Shown here one piece after another: positions 46,342 through 55,568 of a stretch of DNA of 64,000 bases (the first letter of the stretch is position 1; each line of letters begins with the position of its first letter). Position numbers and translations under genes: made by a program. The stretch is from Clostridiales bacterium. Lineage in GTDB: Bacteria; Bacillota; Clostridia; Oscillospirales; Acutalibacteraceae. Under the pieces are notes generated by a model. It was not told the DNA's origin. It saw only the letters and a list, made by a program, of their open reading frames with translations, and did no database searches. The stretch is taken from contig JAIKWV010000021.1 of assembly GCA_024684435.1 (NCBI GenBank), forward strand, positions 44,161-108,160, in the 5' to 3' direction.

Positions 46342-47298
46342 TCAATCTTCCGGATACCATTTTTCGGAATTCTTATAGGGATTTGACTTTCCCTTTTTGC
46401 TGTACCATGATTGCGGACGCCTGTAATCGGGATTTTCCTTTACCTGGTTCTCATCTATTTCTTCACTTTCCCCGTCCCTCATAAGTCTGGCGACCACCAC
46501 CATACGGGTGTCGATATCTTTGCCGAAATCATAAGCGCAGGTTGAAAGGGTAAGGATCTTATCGCTTGAATTCACGTCAACTCCGGTTGAGTATAACGCT
46601 CTCTGCGCCACCTGATTCATATAACCGCTGAAGCTTCTGTCGCTGAAGGTCGGCCTGATGTAATTGAACACATAGCCGTTATCATCCTTTGGTTCAACGC
46701 TTGTAAAAAAGACCGCGAATATCTTCCACTTATATTCTTTTGTAAGCGTGTCAAATTCAATTACCGGATTTGCTTTGAAGAACTCCGGATCCTTGTAGTT
46801 ATAAAGCCCCGCAAAAACCTGCTGATAATCATAGGTCGTATGACCGAAAAGTATGGTGTTGCGTTTTAAATTGTCAATGGTGCAACGGTAGTCCATGAAT
46901 ATATCGCCGTACTTGGTAAACTTGCCGTAAATATCCGTCTTGAGATAATGGGAATTGTCCTTTCCCTTAACAACAACGGTGTCGATGGGAGTGTTCGGTA
47001 TCCTGAGCCAGCCCGCCACGTCACTGTTCACCGCATACACGGGTTTGAGCTTGTCCAGTATGCCCGCAGGATAATTTATCCCCGCCGTATTAACGGAAAG
47101 ATCGGTAAAAAGATTTTTCCCTTTTAATGCCGTTGACCTGTCGTTTGTATCAAGCTGCTGTATGGATGTGTCCGGAGTATTCTCCGGCGCGCTCCTTGAA
47201 TGCTTGACAAGAGTGATGGTGCCAAACGCGGTACAGGCAACTGTAACAGCAGAAAGTACAGAGCTTAAAATAATGATTGAAGGATCTTTTTTTGCCAT
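46342..47298 (-). CDS. Class B sortase
   Basis: A 318-residue protein with one N-terminal membrane helix (about 8-28). The sortase domain has the catalytic His in TILFGHTTYDYQ (about 151), Cys in ILTLSTCAYDFG (about 249) and Arg in DTRMVVVARL. The C-terminal tail PQSWYSKKGKSNPYKNSEKW matches the tail of the neighbouring sortase, so the two are paralogs from duplication. It lacks the long acidic extension. The ATG at 47298 follows GGAGGAATT; 24 bp after cinA. Sortases join surface proteins to the wall or each other. Confidence 0.92.
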   Translation of the reverse strand: MAKKDPSIIILSSVLSAVTVACTAFGTITLVKHSRSAPENTPDTSIQQLDTNDRSTALKGKNLFTDLSVNTAGINYPAGILDKLKPVYAVNSDVAGWLRIPNTPIDTVVVKGKDNSHYLKTDIYGKFTKYGDIFMDYRCTIDNLKRNTILFGHTTYDYQQVFAGLYNYKDPEFFKANPVIEFDTLTKEYKWKIFAVFFTSVEPKDDNGYVFNYIRPTFSDRSFSGYMNQVAQRALYSTGVDVNSSDKILTLSTCAYDFGKDIDTRMVVVARLMRDGESEEIDENQVKENPDYRRPQSWYSKKGKSNPYKNSEKWYPED

Positions 47299-47322
47299 TT
47301 TATAATTCCTCCGAAACTCAAG

Positions 47323-48567
47323 TTAAATAATTTTTTCAAAATATTTGCGAACCAGATTCAACGCGCGGGAAGCAGAAACATAACGGTTATATTCTCTGTC
47401 GTTTGTCTTCCCAGTATTGAGCTTTTCCCAAACGGTTTTTGTTCCGTCCGAAATTGCTATGTATATCAGACCCGCGGGCTTGTCCTCGCTGTCGCTGCCC
47501 GGACCCGCGACGCCGGTCATTGAAATGCCCAGATCAGCTTTTGCCAGGCGGCGGACTCCCTCCGCCATCTCGCAGGCAGTCTGTGAGCTTACCGCTCCGT
47601 ATTTTTTCAGCGTGACCTCCGAAACGCCCAGCAGGTTCATTTTCACCTCGTTTGAGTAGGAAATGATGCCGCAGTCAAAGACCGCCGACGCCCCGGGGAT
47701 ATCCGTAAGTCTCTTCGCTGTGTAGCCTGCCGTACAGGATTCCGCGATGGCAAGCTTTTTATTATTTTCACGCAGTAATTCAACAACTCTCTGCTGAATA
47801 CTGTCGTAATCCACACCGTAAACGTATTTGCCTATTTTCTTTACAAGCCCGTCAATGACCGGCCTGCAAAGCTCCTCGGCCTTTTCCGCGCTCTCCGCGC
47901 TCGCAGTGATCCTCAACAGCGCTTCCCCGTCCTTAGCATAAGGGGCGACGGTGGGGTTCGGCGAATCCATATGATCCCCCGCCAGCTCCGCAAGGGCGCT
48001 CTCGCCTATCTCCATGGTGCGTATGCTGTGGGAAACAATGGCGCCGGATGAATATTTTGCAAGCACCGGCTTTGCCTGATCTGTAAACATGGGTACCAGC
48101 TCTTTGGGCGGCCCCGGCAGAAAGATAACGCACTTGCCGTTCTTTTCAATGACGCCTCCGGGAGCCGTACCGTTATCGTTTTCCAGCACCGTACAATCGG
48201 CGGGAAGCATGGCCTGTTTCAGGTTGCTTTCCGGCATATCCATGCCCTTTTTCTCAAAATACCGTCTTATCTTTTCACTTTGATCTTTATGTTCAACAAG
48301 GGGGCAATCCATGACCTCACAACAGACCTCTTTTGTCAGGTCGTCGGGAGTGGGTCCCAGACCTCCGGAGGTAATGACGATATCGCTGCGGGTCAGCGCC
48401 CGTCGTATCTCTTCTGCAAGTCTTTCCCTGTTATCCCCCACGGAACTGCGATGAAGAACGGCTATCCCCATTGACGCAAGCTTCCTTGACAAGAACTGCT
48501 CGTCCGTGTTTAGGATATCCCCCAGCAGAAGCTCGGTGCCAACCGATATGATCTCACAAGTATACAA
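47323..48567 (-). CDS. cinA: Competence/damage-inducible protein CinA
   Basis: A 414-residue bifunctional CinA: N-terminal MoCF-like domain (IISVGTELLLGDILNTDEQF, then SGGLGPTPDDLTKE and FLPGPPKELVPMF) and C-terminal NMN deamidase domain (LAIAESCTAGYTAKRLTDIP, then SYSNEVKMNLLGV and GISMTGVAGPGS). It recycles NMN and hydrolyses ADP-ribose/NAD by-products in other bacteria. It starts at TTG 48567, 15 bp after thiI. All catalytic motifs are intact, in contrast with the degenerate CinA-like part of the SpoIID protein two genes further on. Confidence 0.95.
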   Translation of the reverse strand: MYTCEIISVGTELLLGDILNTDEQFLSRKLASMGIAVLHRSSVGDNRERLAEEIRRALTRSDIVITSGGLGPTPDDLTKEVCCEVMDCPLVEHKDQSEKIRRYFEKKGMDMPESNLKQAMLPADCTVLENDNGTAPGGVIEKNGKCVIFLPGPPKELVPMFTDQAKPVLAKYSSGAIVSHSIRTMEIGESALAELAGDHMDSPNPTVAPYAKDGEALLRITASAESAEKAEELCRPVIDGLVKKIGKYVYGVDYDSIQQRVVELLRENNKKLAIAESCTAGYTAKRLTDIPGASAVFDCGIISYSNEVKMNLLGVSEVTLKKYGAVSSQTACEMAEGVRRLAKADLGISMTGVAGPGSDSEDKPAGLIYIAISDGTKTVWEKLNTGKTNDREYNRYVSASRALNLVRKYFEKII

Positions 48568-48582
48568 GCTAAACTACACCTT

Positions 48583-49755
48583 TCAGGGGTTTATTATGAC
48601 CAGTCTCTTATTTTCAACCGCTTTTGAAATAAGCTCCTCCGCATTGAGCGCCTCCTCGGCTTTCAAAACAGCTTCAAGCTTCGGATGTGTTCTGGGGTGT
48701 TTCGGAGTAAAGACCGTACAGCAGTCCTCATAGGGCAGGATCGAAATATCGAACGCCTCTATTTTCCGTGATATCGCAATGACCTCGCTCTTATCCATAC
48801 CGATAAGGGGACGGAAGACGGGCATGTCCACCGCTCTGTCCGTACAGGCAAGGGCATAAAGGGTCTGACTTGCCACCTGACCCACGCTCTCCCCGGTGAT
48901 AAGGGCGGCGCAGTCACGTTCTGCCGCTATTATCTCTGCGCATTTCATCATGAATCTGCGCATTATTATGGTAAAAAGATCCTCGGGACAATTGTCGAGT
49001 ATCTGTTCCTGTATCTCTGTAAAAGGCACAACAAACAGGTTTATTATACCGCTGTATTTTGCCACCTGCCTGAGCAGGCTGTGTACCTTCATTTCGGCTC
49101 TCTCGCTGGTGTATGGAGGTGAAGCGAAATGTATGGCGGTAAGCCTCAGTCCCCGCTTTGCCATCATATAGCCCGCCACCGGGCTGTCTATACCGCCGGA
49201 GATAAGCAGCGCCGCGTTTCCTGCTGAGCCGGAGGGCATACCTCCCGCGCCCTTGAGCTGGGTGCCGTGTATGTATGCGAATTTATCTCTTATCTCCACC
49301 ATGACAGTTATGTCCGGGTCATGGACATCCACCGTGAGATGTGGGAACTGCTCCAAAAGCTTTTCACCCACGGCGGAACATATCTCCGGTGATTTCAGCG
49401 GGAATTTTTTATCTGATCTTTTTGCCTCAACCTTGAAGGTGCGGATACCGATCAGCTCCGGTTCAAGATAAGTGCCCACCGTGTCAAGTATGACAGCCAT
49501 ATCCTTGGGCACCTCCAGCGCCCGGGAAAAGGCGGCTATACCAAAGACTTTTGATATCCTGTTTATCGCTTCGTCAAAATCCACGTCCTCGTTTTCAGGC
49601 GCCGCCATTATGGTGGACTGGGACGGGGTGAACGTCCACTTGCCCAGGGAACTCAGACGGTGCTTCATGTTCTTTATCAGAATATCCTCAAAGGTTCGCC
49701 TGTTGAGTCCCTTTAACGCAAGCTCACCGTTTTTTAACAAAATAATTTCTTTCAT
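48583..49755 (-). CDS. thiI: tRNA 4-thiouridine synthetase ThiI (short form)
   Basis: A 390-residue ThiI with ferredoxin-like and THUMP domains (about 1-165) and a PP-loop ATPase (ALLISGGIDSPVAGYMMAKRG at about 185). There is no C-terminal rhodanese domain, as usual in Firmicutes; sulfur then comes straight from a cysteine desulfurase, which is the gene 20 bp upstream. 'DCCTVFTPKHPRTHPK' near 345 holds Cys residues that may matter. It makes s4U8 in tRNA. The ATG at 49755 follows GGAAGT. Confidence 0.95.
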   Translation of the reverse strand: MKEIILLKNGELALKGLNRRTFEDILIKNMKHRLSSLGKWTFTPSQSTIMAAPENEDVDFDEAINRISKVFGIAAFSRALEVPKDMAVILDTVGTYLEPELIGIRTFKVEAKRSDKKFPLKSPEICSAVGEKLLEQFPHLTVDVHDPDITVMVEIRDKFAYIHGTQLKGAGGMPSGSAGNAALLISGGIDSPVAGYMMAKRGLRLTAIHFASPPYTSERAEMKVHSLLRQVAKYSGIINLFVVPFTEIQEQILDNCPEDLFTIIMRRFMMKCAEIIAAERDCAALITGESVGQVASQTLYALACTDRAVDMPVFRPLIGMDKSEVIAISRKIEAFDISILPYEDCCTVFTPKHPRTHPKLEAVLKAEEALNAEELISKAVENKRLVIINP

Positions 49756-49775
49756 ACTTCCGTTTAACGCTCCGA

Positions 49776-50912
49776 CTATTTTCTGTTTGGTCTTATCGTT
49801 TGCTTTATGCCCTTTATCCCTTCAATGAGAAGATCAGTTTCATCTGTGGTGGTAAACCTTGAAAAGCTGATCCTCAATGCGCTTGATATGTGTCTGTCGT
49901 CAAGTCCTATCGCTTTGAGCACCCTGCTTTTTTTGCCCTTTGAACAGGCGGAACCGTTGGAAACATAGACGCCCATGTTGGAAAGATAATTGAGCATAGG
50001 CTCGGAATTTATGCCCATTACCGAAATATTTACGATGTAGGGCAATGCGTCCGATGGTGAATTGATATCCACGCCGTCTATCTCCGATAAAGCATAGACG
50101 AAATAATCACGCAGTGACTTTACCCGCTGAGTTGTCTTTTCGGAACTCTGCAAAGCCTCCGCCGCCGCTCCGAAAGCCGCAATGGCGGGCACCGCCTGTG
50201 TGCCGGGGCGGATCTTGCCCTCCTGCGAGCCCCCGTATAAAGAGGGAGTGATCCTGACGCCCTGCCGTATGTAAAGCGCGCCGGCGCCCTTTATGCCGTG
50301 TATTTTATGGGCGCTGACGGTCATAAGATCAAGACCGAAGGACGCGGGTCTTATATTCATTTTGCCGAACGCCTGTACTCCGTCGCAGTGAATGAGCGCC
50401 GGTGAACGGGCGGCTGTGACGATACGTTTTATACTGCCCACAGGCTGTAAAGTACCTACCTCGTTGTTTACAGCCATAATGCTTACGAGTATGGTCTCTC
50501 CGTTTACCGCGGAGGCGATGTCCTTTTCGCTTACCCTGCCGTAATTATCAACAGGCAGCCTTATGACCTCAAAGCCCTGCTTTTCAAGCTGAGTCATAGC
50601 TTCATCAATGCTGGAATGCTCGATGGATGAGGTCACTATTCTTTTTCCCCTGTGTCTCATGGCGTTTGCCGCTCCGAAAAGCGCAAGGTTGTTGCCTTCT
50701 GTTCCTCCGGAGGTGAAGTATATCTCCTCCGGTCTGCAGAACAGTTTGTCCGCCACCTGTGTTCTCGCCTTTTTAAGTACATCCTCCGCCATGATGCCGA
50801 CCCTGTGTAAGGACGACGGATTGCCCCAATGTGCGGTCATGGCGTCATTTACAGCAGCTATCGCCTCTTTACACGGAGGGGTCGTGGCACTGTTGTCAAG
50901 ATATGCGTTCAA
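49776..50912 (-). CDS. Cysteine desulfurase (NifS/IscS family)
   Basis: A 378-residue PLP enzyme. The PLP lysine is in TVSAHKIHGIKGAGALYI near 200 and the active Cys in SNGSACSKGKKSRVL near 320. It starts at TTG 50912. It moves sulfur from cysteine to an acceptor; its place directly before thiI marks it as the sulfur donor for tRNA thiolation (the NifZ-ThiI arrangement of Bacillus). It opens the seven-gene operon; a promoter lies at 50959-50988. A role in Fe-S assembly cannot be excluded. Confidence 0.93.
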   Translation of the reverse strand: MNAYLDNSATTPPCKEAIAAVNDAMTAHWGNPSSLHRVGIMAEDVLKKARTQVADKLFCRPEEIYFTSGGTEGNNLALFGAANAMRHRGKRIVTSSIEHSSIDEAMTQLEKQGFEVIRLPVDNYGRVSEKDIASAVNGETILVSIMAVNNEVGTLQPVGSIKRIVTAARSPALIHCDGVQAFGKMNIRPASFGLDLMTVSAHKIHGIKGAGALYIRQGVRITPSLYGGSQEGKIRPGTQAVPAIAAFGAAAEALQSSEKTTQRVKSLRDYFVYALSEIDGVDINSPSDALPYIVNISVMGINSEPMLNYLSNMGVYVSNGSACSKGKKSRVLKAIGLDDRHISSALRISFSRFTTTDETDLLIEGIKGIKQTIRPNRK

Positions 50913-50958
50913 TCAAAAGACCCCCAAAAAATCCATTACTCCGGATAAAGGCTATTTT

Positions 50959-50988
50959 ATTATACATCATTTATCCCCCATTTGTAAA
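50959..50988 (-). promoter_or_regulatory. Promoter of the cysteine desulfurase-thiI-cinA-sortase operon
   Basis: Minus-strand TTTACA (50988-50983), an 18-bp spacer and TATAAT (50964-50959). The 305-bp divergent gap to 51218 otherwise shows only a CAACAGG/CCTGTTG hairpin near 51090. Confidence 0.6.
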
Positions 50989-51154
50989 TGTTATTTTTAA
51001 TAATGTTACAGATTGTTAATAATTAAATAAAATCAAACAGGATCATACCTGTTTTCACTCATCATAATATGCGTTTTCGGGAATATGGCAACAGGATCTG
51101 AGCCTGTTGGCAAATATTTTCTTGTTTTTCGGCAAAGTGATATTATAAAATAAA

Positions 51155-51183
51155 TTTACAAACCCGATGGGTTTTGATATAAT
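51155..51183 (+). promoter_or_regulatory. Promoter of the cohesin protein gene
   Basis: TTTACA (51155-51160), a 17-bp spacer and TATAAT (51178-51183). The ribosome site is AGGATGTGA at 51203-51211, one mismatch from AGGAGGTGA. Confidence 0.7.
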
Positions 51184-51217
51184 AGGAGGGAAATCTGAAC
51201 TCAGGATGTGATTTTTC

Positions 51218-52237
51218 ATGATAAAAAGACTTTCGGCATTATTCGTCACGCTTATTCTGATCTTCTCGTTCTCCCTCATTTCCTATTCCGCCAGCGCCGA
51301 TGTGAGCGCAAGTACGGTTTACGGAAAAGCGGGCGGCAAGGTCACCGTTGTCGTAAAGCTCAACACCAATCCCGGTTTTGCCTGCCTCAGGCTTTTCGCC
51401 GAGTACGACGCCAACGCTTTAGAGCTGATAAACGCCTATGACGAGGGCTTGATGGGCATTTCTTCTTATAAGGATCTGGGCAAAGGAAAATATTCTTTCC
51501 AGTGGGGAGAAAAGGGCGAAAGACATCTCCAATACACCGATACAGGTGAGCTTGTTTCCATTGCCTTCAGGATAAAAAATAACGCAAAAGCCGCAAAATA
51601 CGACATTAAGCTCAGCTATGACCGGGATTGCACCGACGACATAAACGCAGAACCCATATCCCTGAACATCACAAACGGCGCTGTAATAGTAGTGGGTGAA
51701 GGCGAAACGGTCCCGCCCCCCACCACGAGAAGCACATCGACCACCGCTCCCGGCGGGAATCAGGGCGGAAGCACCACCAAGCCAGGAAACACCGTCAAGC
51801 CGGAAAATACCACTAAACCCGCAAGCACTACAAAGCCCGTAAGCACTACAAAGTCCGGAAGTACCGCAACGCCTGAAAACACCTCTGAGCCTTACAGCGG
51901 TCAGGGCAGCACAAGCGCAGCCACAACCGGTCAAAACGGCGAGACATCTCCCGCTGTAATACATTACACCGAGATCGCCGTCACCGATCAGGACGGAAGC
52001 ACCGTATATACGCAGGTGCCTGTCAGCGTGACCGACGAAAACGGTTCTGTTGTTCCGGAGATCGCAGGATCTGCTCAGGAGGAAAAGACCACATCGGAGA
52101 CCGACACGGACAGCTCTGCTCCCGGTTCGGGAAATACCGTAAAAATAATCATAGTGGTCGTTGTATTACTCTTAGCCTGCGCTTTGATATTCTTCCTGGC
52201 AACGCGGAGCAAAAAGCAGAAAAACGAACAAGAATAA
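51218..52237 (+). CDS. Membrane-anchored single-cohesin surface protein
   Basis: A 339-residue protein: signal peptide (MIKRLSALFVTLILIFSFSL...ASA, about 1-27); one cohesin domain (about 28-158) with the hallmark strands GGKVTVVVKLNTNPGFACLR, LFAEYDANALELINA and TGELVSIAFRIKNNAKAAKY; a Thr/Pro/Ser linker (about 165-235, TTKP repeats); a second short beta-rich stretch; and a membrane helix (VKIIIVVVVLLLACALIFFL, about 306-327) with a basic tail. There is no LPxTG. This is the layout of a cell-surface anchor that holds a dockerin-bearing protein. The giant protein at 20196 is the only dockerin-like partner in this window. Confidence 0.88.
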   Translation: MIKRLSALFVTLILIFSFSLISYSASADVSASTVYGKAGGKVTVVVKLNTNPGFACLRLFAEYDANALELINAYDEGLMGISSYKDLGKGKYSFQWGEKGERHLQYTDTGELVSIAFRIKNNAKAAKYDIKLSYDRDCTDDINAEPISLNITNGAVIVVGEGETVPPPTTRSTSTTAPGGNQGGSTTKPGNTVKPENTTKPASTTKPVSTTKSGSTATPENTSEPYSGQGSTSAATTGQNGETSPAVIHYTEIAVTDQDGSTVYTQVPVSVTDENGSVVPEIAGSAQEEKTTSETDTDSSAPGSGNTVKIIIVVVVLLLACALIFFLATRSKKQKNEQE

Positions 52238-52254
52238 ATTGTGAAATTATTAAG

Positions 52255-52280
52255 CGGAGGGTTTGAACGCCCTCCGTTTT
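52255..52280 (+). terminator. Terminator after the cohesin gene
   Basis: Stem CGGAGGG (52255-52261) with CCCTCCG (52270-52276), then TTTTCTATTCTTTTT. Confidence 0.8.
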
Positions 52281-52304
52281 CTATTCTTTTTAAAAAATTA
52301 TTTC

Positions 52305-52334
52305 TTGCAATAATCTTCCAAGATATGATATAAT
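52305..52334 (+). promoter_or_regulatory. Promoter of the alpha-mannosidase gene
   Basis: TTGCAA (52305-52310), an 18-bp spacer and TATAAT (52329-52334). Confidence 0.55.
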
Positions 52335-52382
52335 CATTAATAGCATATTTGTTCAAATTAACAATAAATCGGAGGTAAGGCT

Positions 52383-55300
52383 ATGGCAGAAAACAAACCT
52401 ATCGATGTGGCAAAATCCATGGAAGCCATGGAAAATCACATCAACGACTGGCGTGATGCGACAAAGGGCAAACAGAGAGGTATCTTTTCCTTTGACGAAC
52501 TGTGCGCATTAAAGCTCAGAGAGCTTAAAAAGCGCATATATACCGACATTGAAGCCCTGCCCCCCTGGCAGATGCGCGAATGCATTTACAAGGATGTGGG
52601 AGAATACGAATATCTTTATGAAGGATGGAAAGAGGTCGACGTCGGCGGTTCATGGGGAGGCGAAGGTTTAAGCGCCTTCTTTAAGAATACCATCAAAATA
52701 CCTGAACGTTTCAAGGGCAAGAGGGTTACCCTCAACATATATCTGGGCGGCGATTCACTGATCTCCATTGACGGCGTACCCTATCAGGGACTGGATCCTT
52801 TCCGCAACGCCGTTCTGCTCACCGAGTGCGCAAAGGGCAACGAGAGCTACTCCGCGGAGATCGAGTCATACTACGTCTGGCATTCCGACGAATCCAAGAT
52901 AAAGAAGGTGGAATGCTCATTTATATCCACCATCGACAAGGATATCGAGGACGCCTACTGGGACGTTAAGGCGGTGTACAACGCCCTGTTCATGCCCGTG
53001 ATAGACGATACCCTTTGTCAGATCATCCGAAAGGCATTGAAGGAAGCCATTTTCCGCATTGATTTCGACACACCGGATATGGACGTGTTCAAGCAGAGCC
53101 TTCTTGAATGCCGCAGCATACTCAAAGAGCAGGTATATAACAACAAGAATTATGCCTCTGAGGGTACTCTTTCACTCATAGGCAACTCTCACCTTGATCT
53201 TGTGTTCATGTGGGCTTACAAGGAATACGTCAGAAAAGTGGGCAGGACCCATGCCACAATGCTAAGGCTTATGGAGCAGTACCCCGACTTTATCTTCTCA
53301 CAGAGCACCGCGGTCACATATGAAGAAATGAAGAACAGGTATCCCGATCTGTTCAGGCAGATCAAGGAACGCATCAAGGAGGGCCGCTGGGAGTATATCG
53401 GCGCCACCTGGGTAGAGCCGGACTGCAATATCATATCCGGTGAATCCTTTGCCCGTCAGTTCCTCCACGGCATCCGCTACGCCGAGGAAAACTTCGGCAT
53501 AACCCCCAAAACCTGCTGGCTGCCCGACGTGTTCGGGAACGGCTACGCCATGCCGCAGATAATGAAAAAATCCGGAGTTGAGTATTTTGTTACCCATAAA
53601 ATGGGTATCTGGAACGATACCAACCCCTGGCAGTATCATACCTTCTGGTGGGAGGGTCCCGACGGATCCCGCACCTTCTCCATTGTACCGCCCACTCATT
53701 TCATAGGTTCCATGGAACCCGATTCTTTGAAGGTCAACTGGAACAGGTATTCTGACAAGACCACCATCGGCGAATCCATGTACTGCTACGGCTGGGGAGA
53801 CGGCGGCGGCGGAGTGGACACTGAGATGCTCGAATATGTCAAGAGATATCACGAATTCCCCGGTCTGCCCAAAACAAGGACCAGCAAGATCGAGGACTCC
53901 CTGGCAAGGATGAAGGCGAACGCCACCGAGGACAATATCCCCATCTGGAAAGACGAGCTTTACCTTGAGGAACACAGAGGCGTTTACACCACAAAGGGCA
54001 AGCTCAAAAAGATGAACAGATACTGCGAAAATCTTTACAGAGAGACCGAGCTTTACAGCTCCATTGCAAGCATTTACGGCTATGCCTACCCTGCGGAAGA
54101 GCTTGAAAAGGGCTGGAAAATGATACTTACCAATCAGTTCCACGACTCCCTCCCCGGCTCTCACATCACAGAGGTCTACGGTCAGCTGCTGGATATCTAT
54201 GATGAGATCGTTGCCATAGCCGAGCCACTGCGCAAGAAGGCTCTTGACGTAATAGCTCAGCACATTTCGCCCGACGTTAAGAACGGCGCCCCCTTTGCCC
54301 TGTTCAATTCTCTCCCGGTGAGCGCCACGTCAAAGGTCGAGCTGCCCTACAGGGACGTTGATGTTTTCGATGAAAACGGCGAAAAGGTCGCCACCCAGAG
54401 CTATACGAAATTTGACGGCACGAAGGTGCTTGTGTTCGTGGCGAAGAATGTTCCTTCAGTGGGCTACAAGGTCTACTACACCAAGCCCTCGTCAGGCGAA
54501 ACGAAGGTAAAGGCGCTGAACGCGGACTTTGTGGAAAATGAGAGATACAAGCTGGTTTTCAACTCAGCGGCAGAGCTTATTTCCATTTATGACAAGAAGA
54601 ATTCCCGTGAAATATTGAGCGGCAAGGGCAATGTGTTCCGTCTGTATGAGGATCTGCCGGGCAAATATGAGGCGTGGGACATCGTCGCCACATACGTTGA
54701 CAAGGAATTTACCACCGACGACGGCAGGATCGAAGCTATCACTCAGGGCGACGTTTTCACCTGCGTGACCATCAGCAAGAAGATCATAAACTCCCTCATC
54801 AAGCAGAACATCATACTTTACAATGATCTTGAAAGAATAGATTTCGACACTTACATCGACTGGTATGAGCGCCGCAAGCTCTTAAAGGTGGGCTTTGACG
54901 TTGATCTCAAAGCGAAGCACTATACCCGCGATATCGCCTATGCCACCATTGAAAATTCAAATTACCGATACAATTCCTACGACAAGGCGAAGTTTGAGGT
55001 CTCCGCGCACAACTGGATAGATATGTCTGACCCGGACTACGGTCTGAGTATATTGAACGACTGCAAATACGGCTTTGAGGTGGACAGACAGCGCATGATC
55101 GTCACTCTCCTCAAAGGGCCCATGAATCCCGATCCGGTGTCGGATATCGGCGAGCAGTTCTTCACCTATTCCCTCTACCCTCACCTGGGGGACTGGAAGG
55201 ACGCCGACACCATAACAAGAGGTCTTGAGCTCAACAATCCCATGGTACCCGTTGAGATCAAAGGCGGAAGCGGCAGCGACAAGGAAGGCTCATTCATGTC

Positions 55301-55550
55301 ACTGAACTGCGACGCTGTGACCCTTGAGGCAGTCAAGAAATGCGAGGACAGCGACGAATATATAATCAGAATGGTAGAAAAAACAGGCAGGAGCGCCGAC
55401 ATAGCGCTGACAATGTTTACAGACATCAAGTCGGCGGCGGAGTGCAACATCATTGAACGTGAGGACGAGGCTATACCCTTTGAGGGCAATAAGATAAATC
55501 TTCACATCAAGCCGTTTGAGATAAAGACCTTGAAGATAGGCACCCGTTAA
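52383..55550 (+). CDS. GH38 alpha-mannosidase
   Basis: A 1055-residue cytoplasmic GH38 enzyme without a signal peptide. An N-terminal beta domain (about 1-255) is followed by the catalytic barrel: IGNSHLDLVFMWAYKEYVRK near 267 (zinc His and Asp in H-x-D; the common HIDLAWLW is altered), SQSTAVTYEEMKNRYPDLF, CWLPDVFGNGYAMPQIM near 379 (nucleophile Asp), and NQFHDSLPGSHITEVY near 585 (zinc His). A C-terminal GH38 beta-sandwich runs to the end. It hydrolyses alpha-mannosides taken up from host or plant glycans. The ATG follows CGGAGGT. Monocistronic. Confidence 0.92.
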   Translation: MAENKPIDVAKSMEAMENHINDWRDATKGKQRGIFSFDELCALKLRELKKRIYTDIEALPPWQMRECIYKDVGEYEYLYEGWKEVDVGGSWGGEGLSAFFKNTIKIPERFKGKRVTLNIYLGGDSLISIDGVPYQGLDPFRNAVLLTECAKGNESYSAEIESYYVWHSDESKIKKVECSFISTIDKDIEDAYWDVKAVYNALFMPVIDDTLCQIIRKALKEAIFRIDFDTPDMDVFKQSLLECRSILKEQVYNNKNYASEGTLSLIGNSHLDLVFMWAYKEYVRKVGRTHATMLRLMEQYPDFIFSQSTAVTYEEMKNRYPDLFRQIKERIKEGRWEYIGATWVEPDCNIISGESFARQFLHGIRYAEENFGITPKTCWLPDVFGNGYAMPQIMKKSGVEYFVTHKMGIWNDTNPWQYHTFWWEGPDGSRTFSIVPPTHFIGSMEPDSLKVNWNRYSDKTTIGESMYCYGWGDGGGGVDTEMLEYVKRYHEFPGLPKTRTSKIEDSLARMKANATEDNIPIWKDELYLEEHRGVYTTKGKLKKMNRYCENLYRETELYSSIASIYGYAYPAEELEKGWKMILTNQFHDSLPGSHITEVYGQLLDIYDEIVAIAEPLRKKALDVIAQHISPDVKNGAPFALFNSLPVSATSKVELPYRDVDVFDENGEKVATQSYTKFDGTKVLVFVAKNVPSVGYKVYYTKPSSGETKVKALNADFVENERYKLVFNSAAELISIYDKKNSREILSGKGNVFRLYEDLPGKYEAWDIVATYVDKEFTTDDGRIEAITQGDVFTCVTISKKIINSLIKQNIILYNDLERIDFDTYIDWYERRKLLKVGFDVDLKAKHYTRDIAYATIENSNYRYNSYDKAKFEVSAHNWIDMSDPDYGLSILNDCKYGFEVDRQRMIVTLLKGPMNPDPVSDIGEQFFTYSLYPHLGDWKDADTITRGLELNNPMVPVEIKGGSGSDKEGSFMSLNCDAVTLEAVKKCEDSDEYIIRMVEKTGRSADIALTMFTDIKSAAECNIIEREDEAIPFEGNKINLHIKPFEIKTLKIGTR

Positions 55551-55568
55551 AGAAACAAAAAACAGCGG

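Noticed and set aside
51218..52237. Sorting signal for the neighbouring sortases in the cohesin protein
   Set aside because: The residues before the membrane helix (SSAPGSGNT) do not fit LPxTG, NPxTN or another known class B motif.
53298..54263. Minus-strand open frame of 321 codons opposite the GH38 gene
   Set aside because: It has no ribosome site or known motifs, and the catalytic core of GH38 is on the plus strand.
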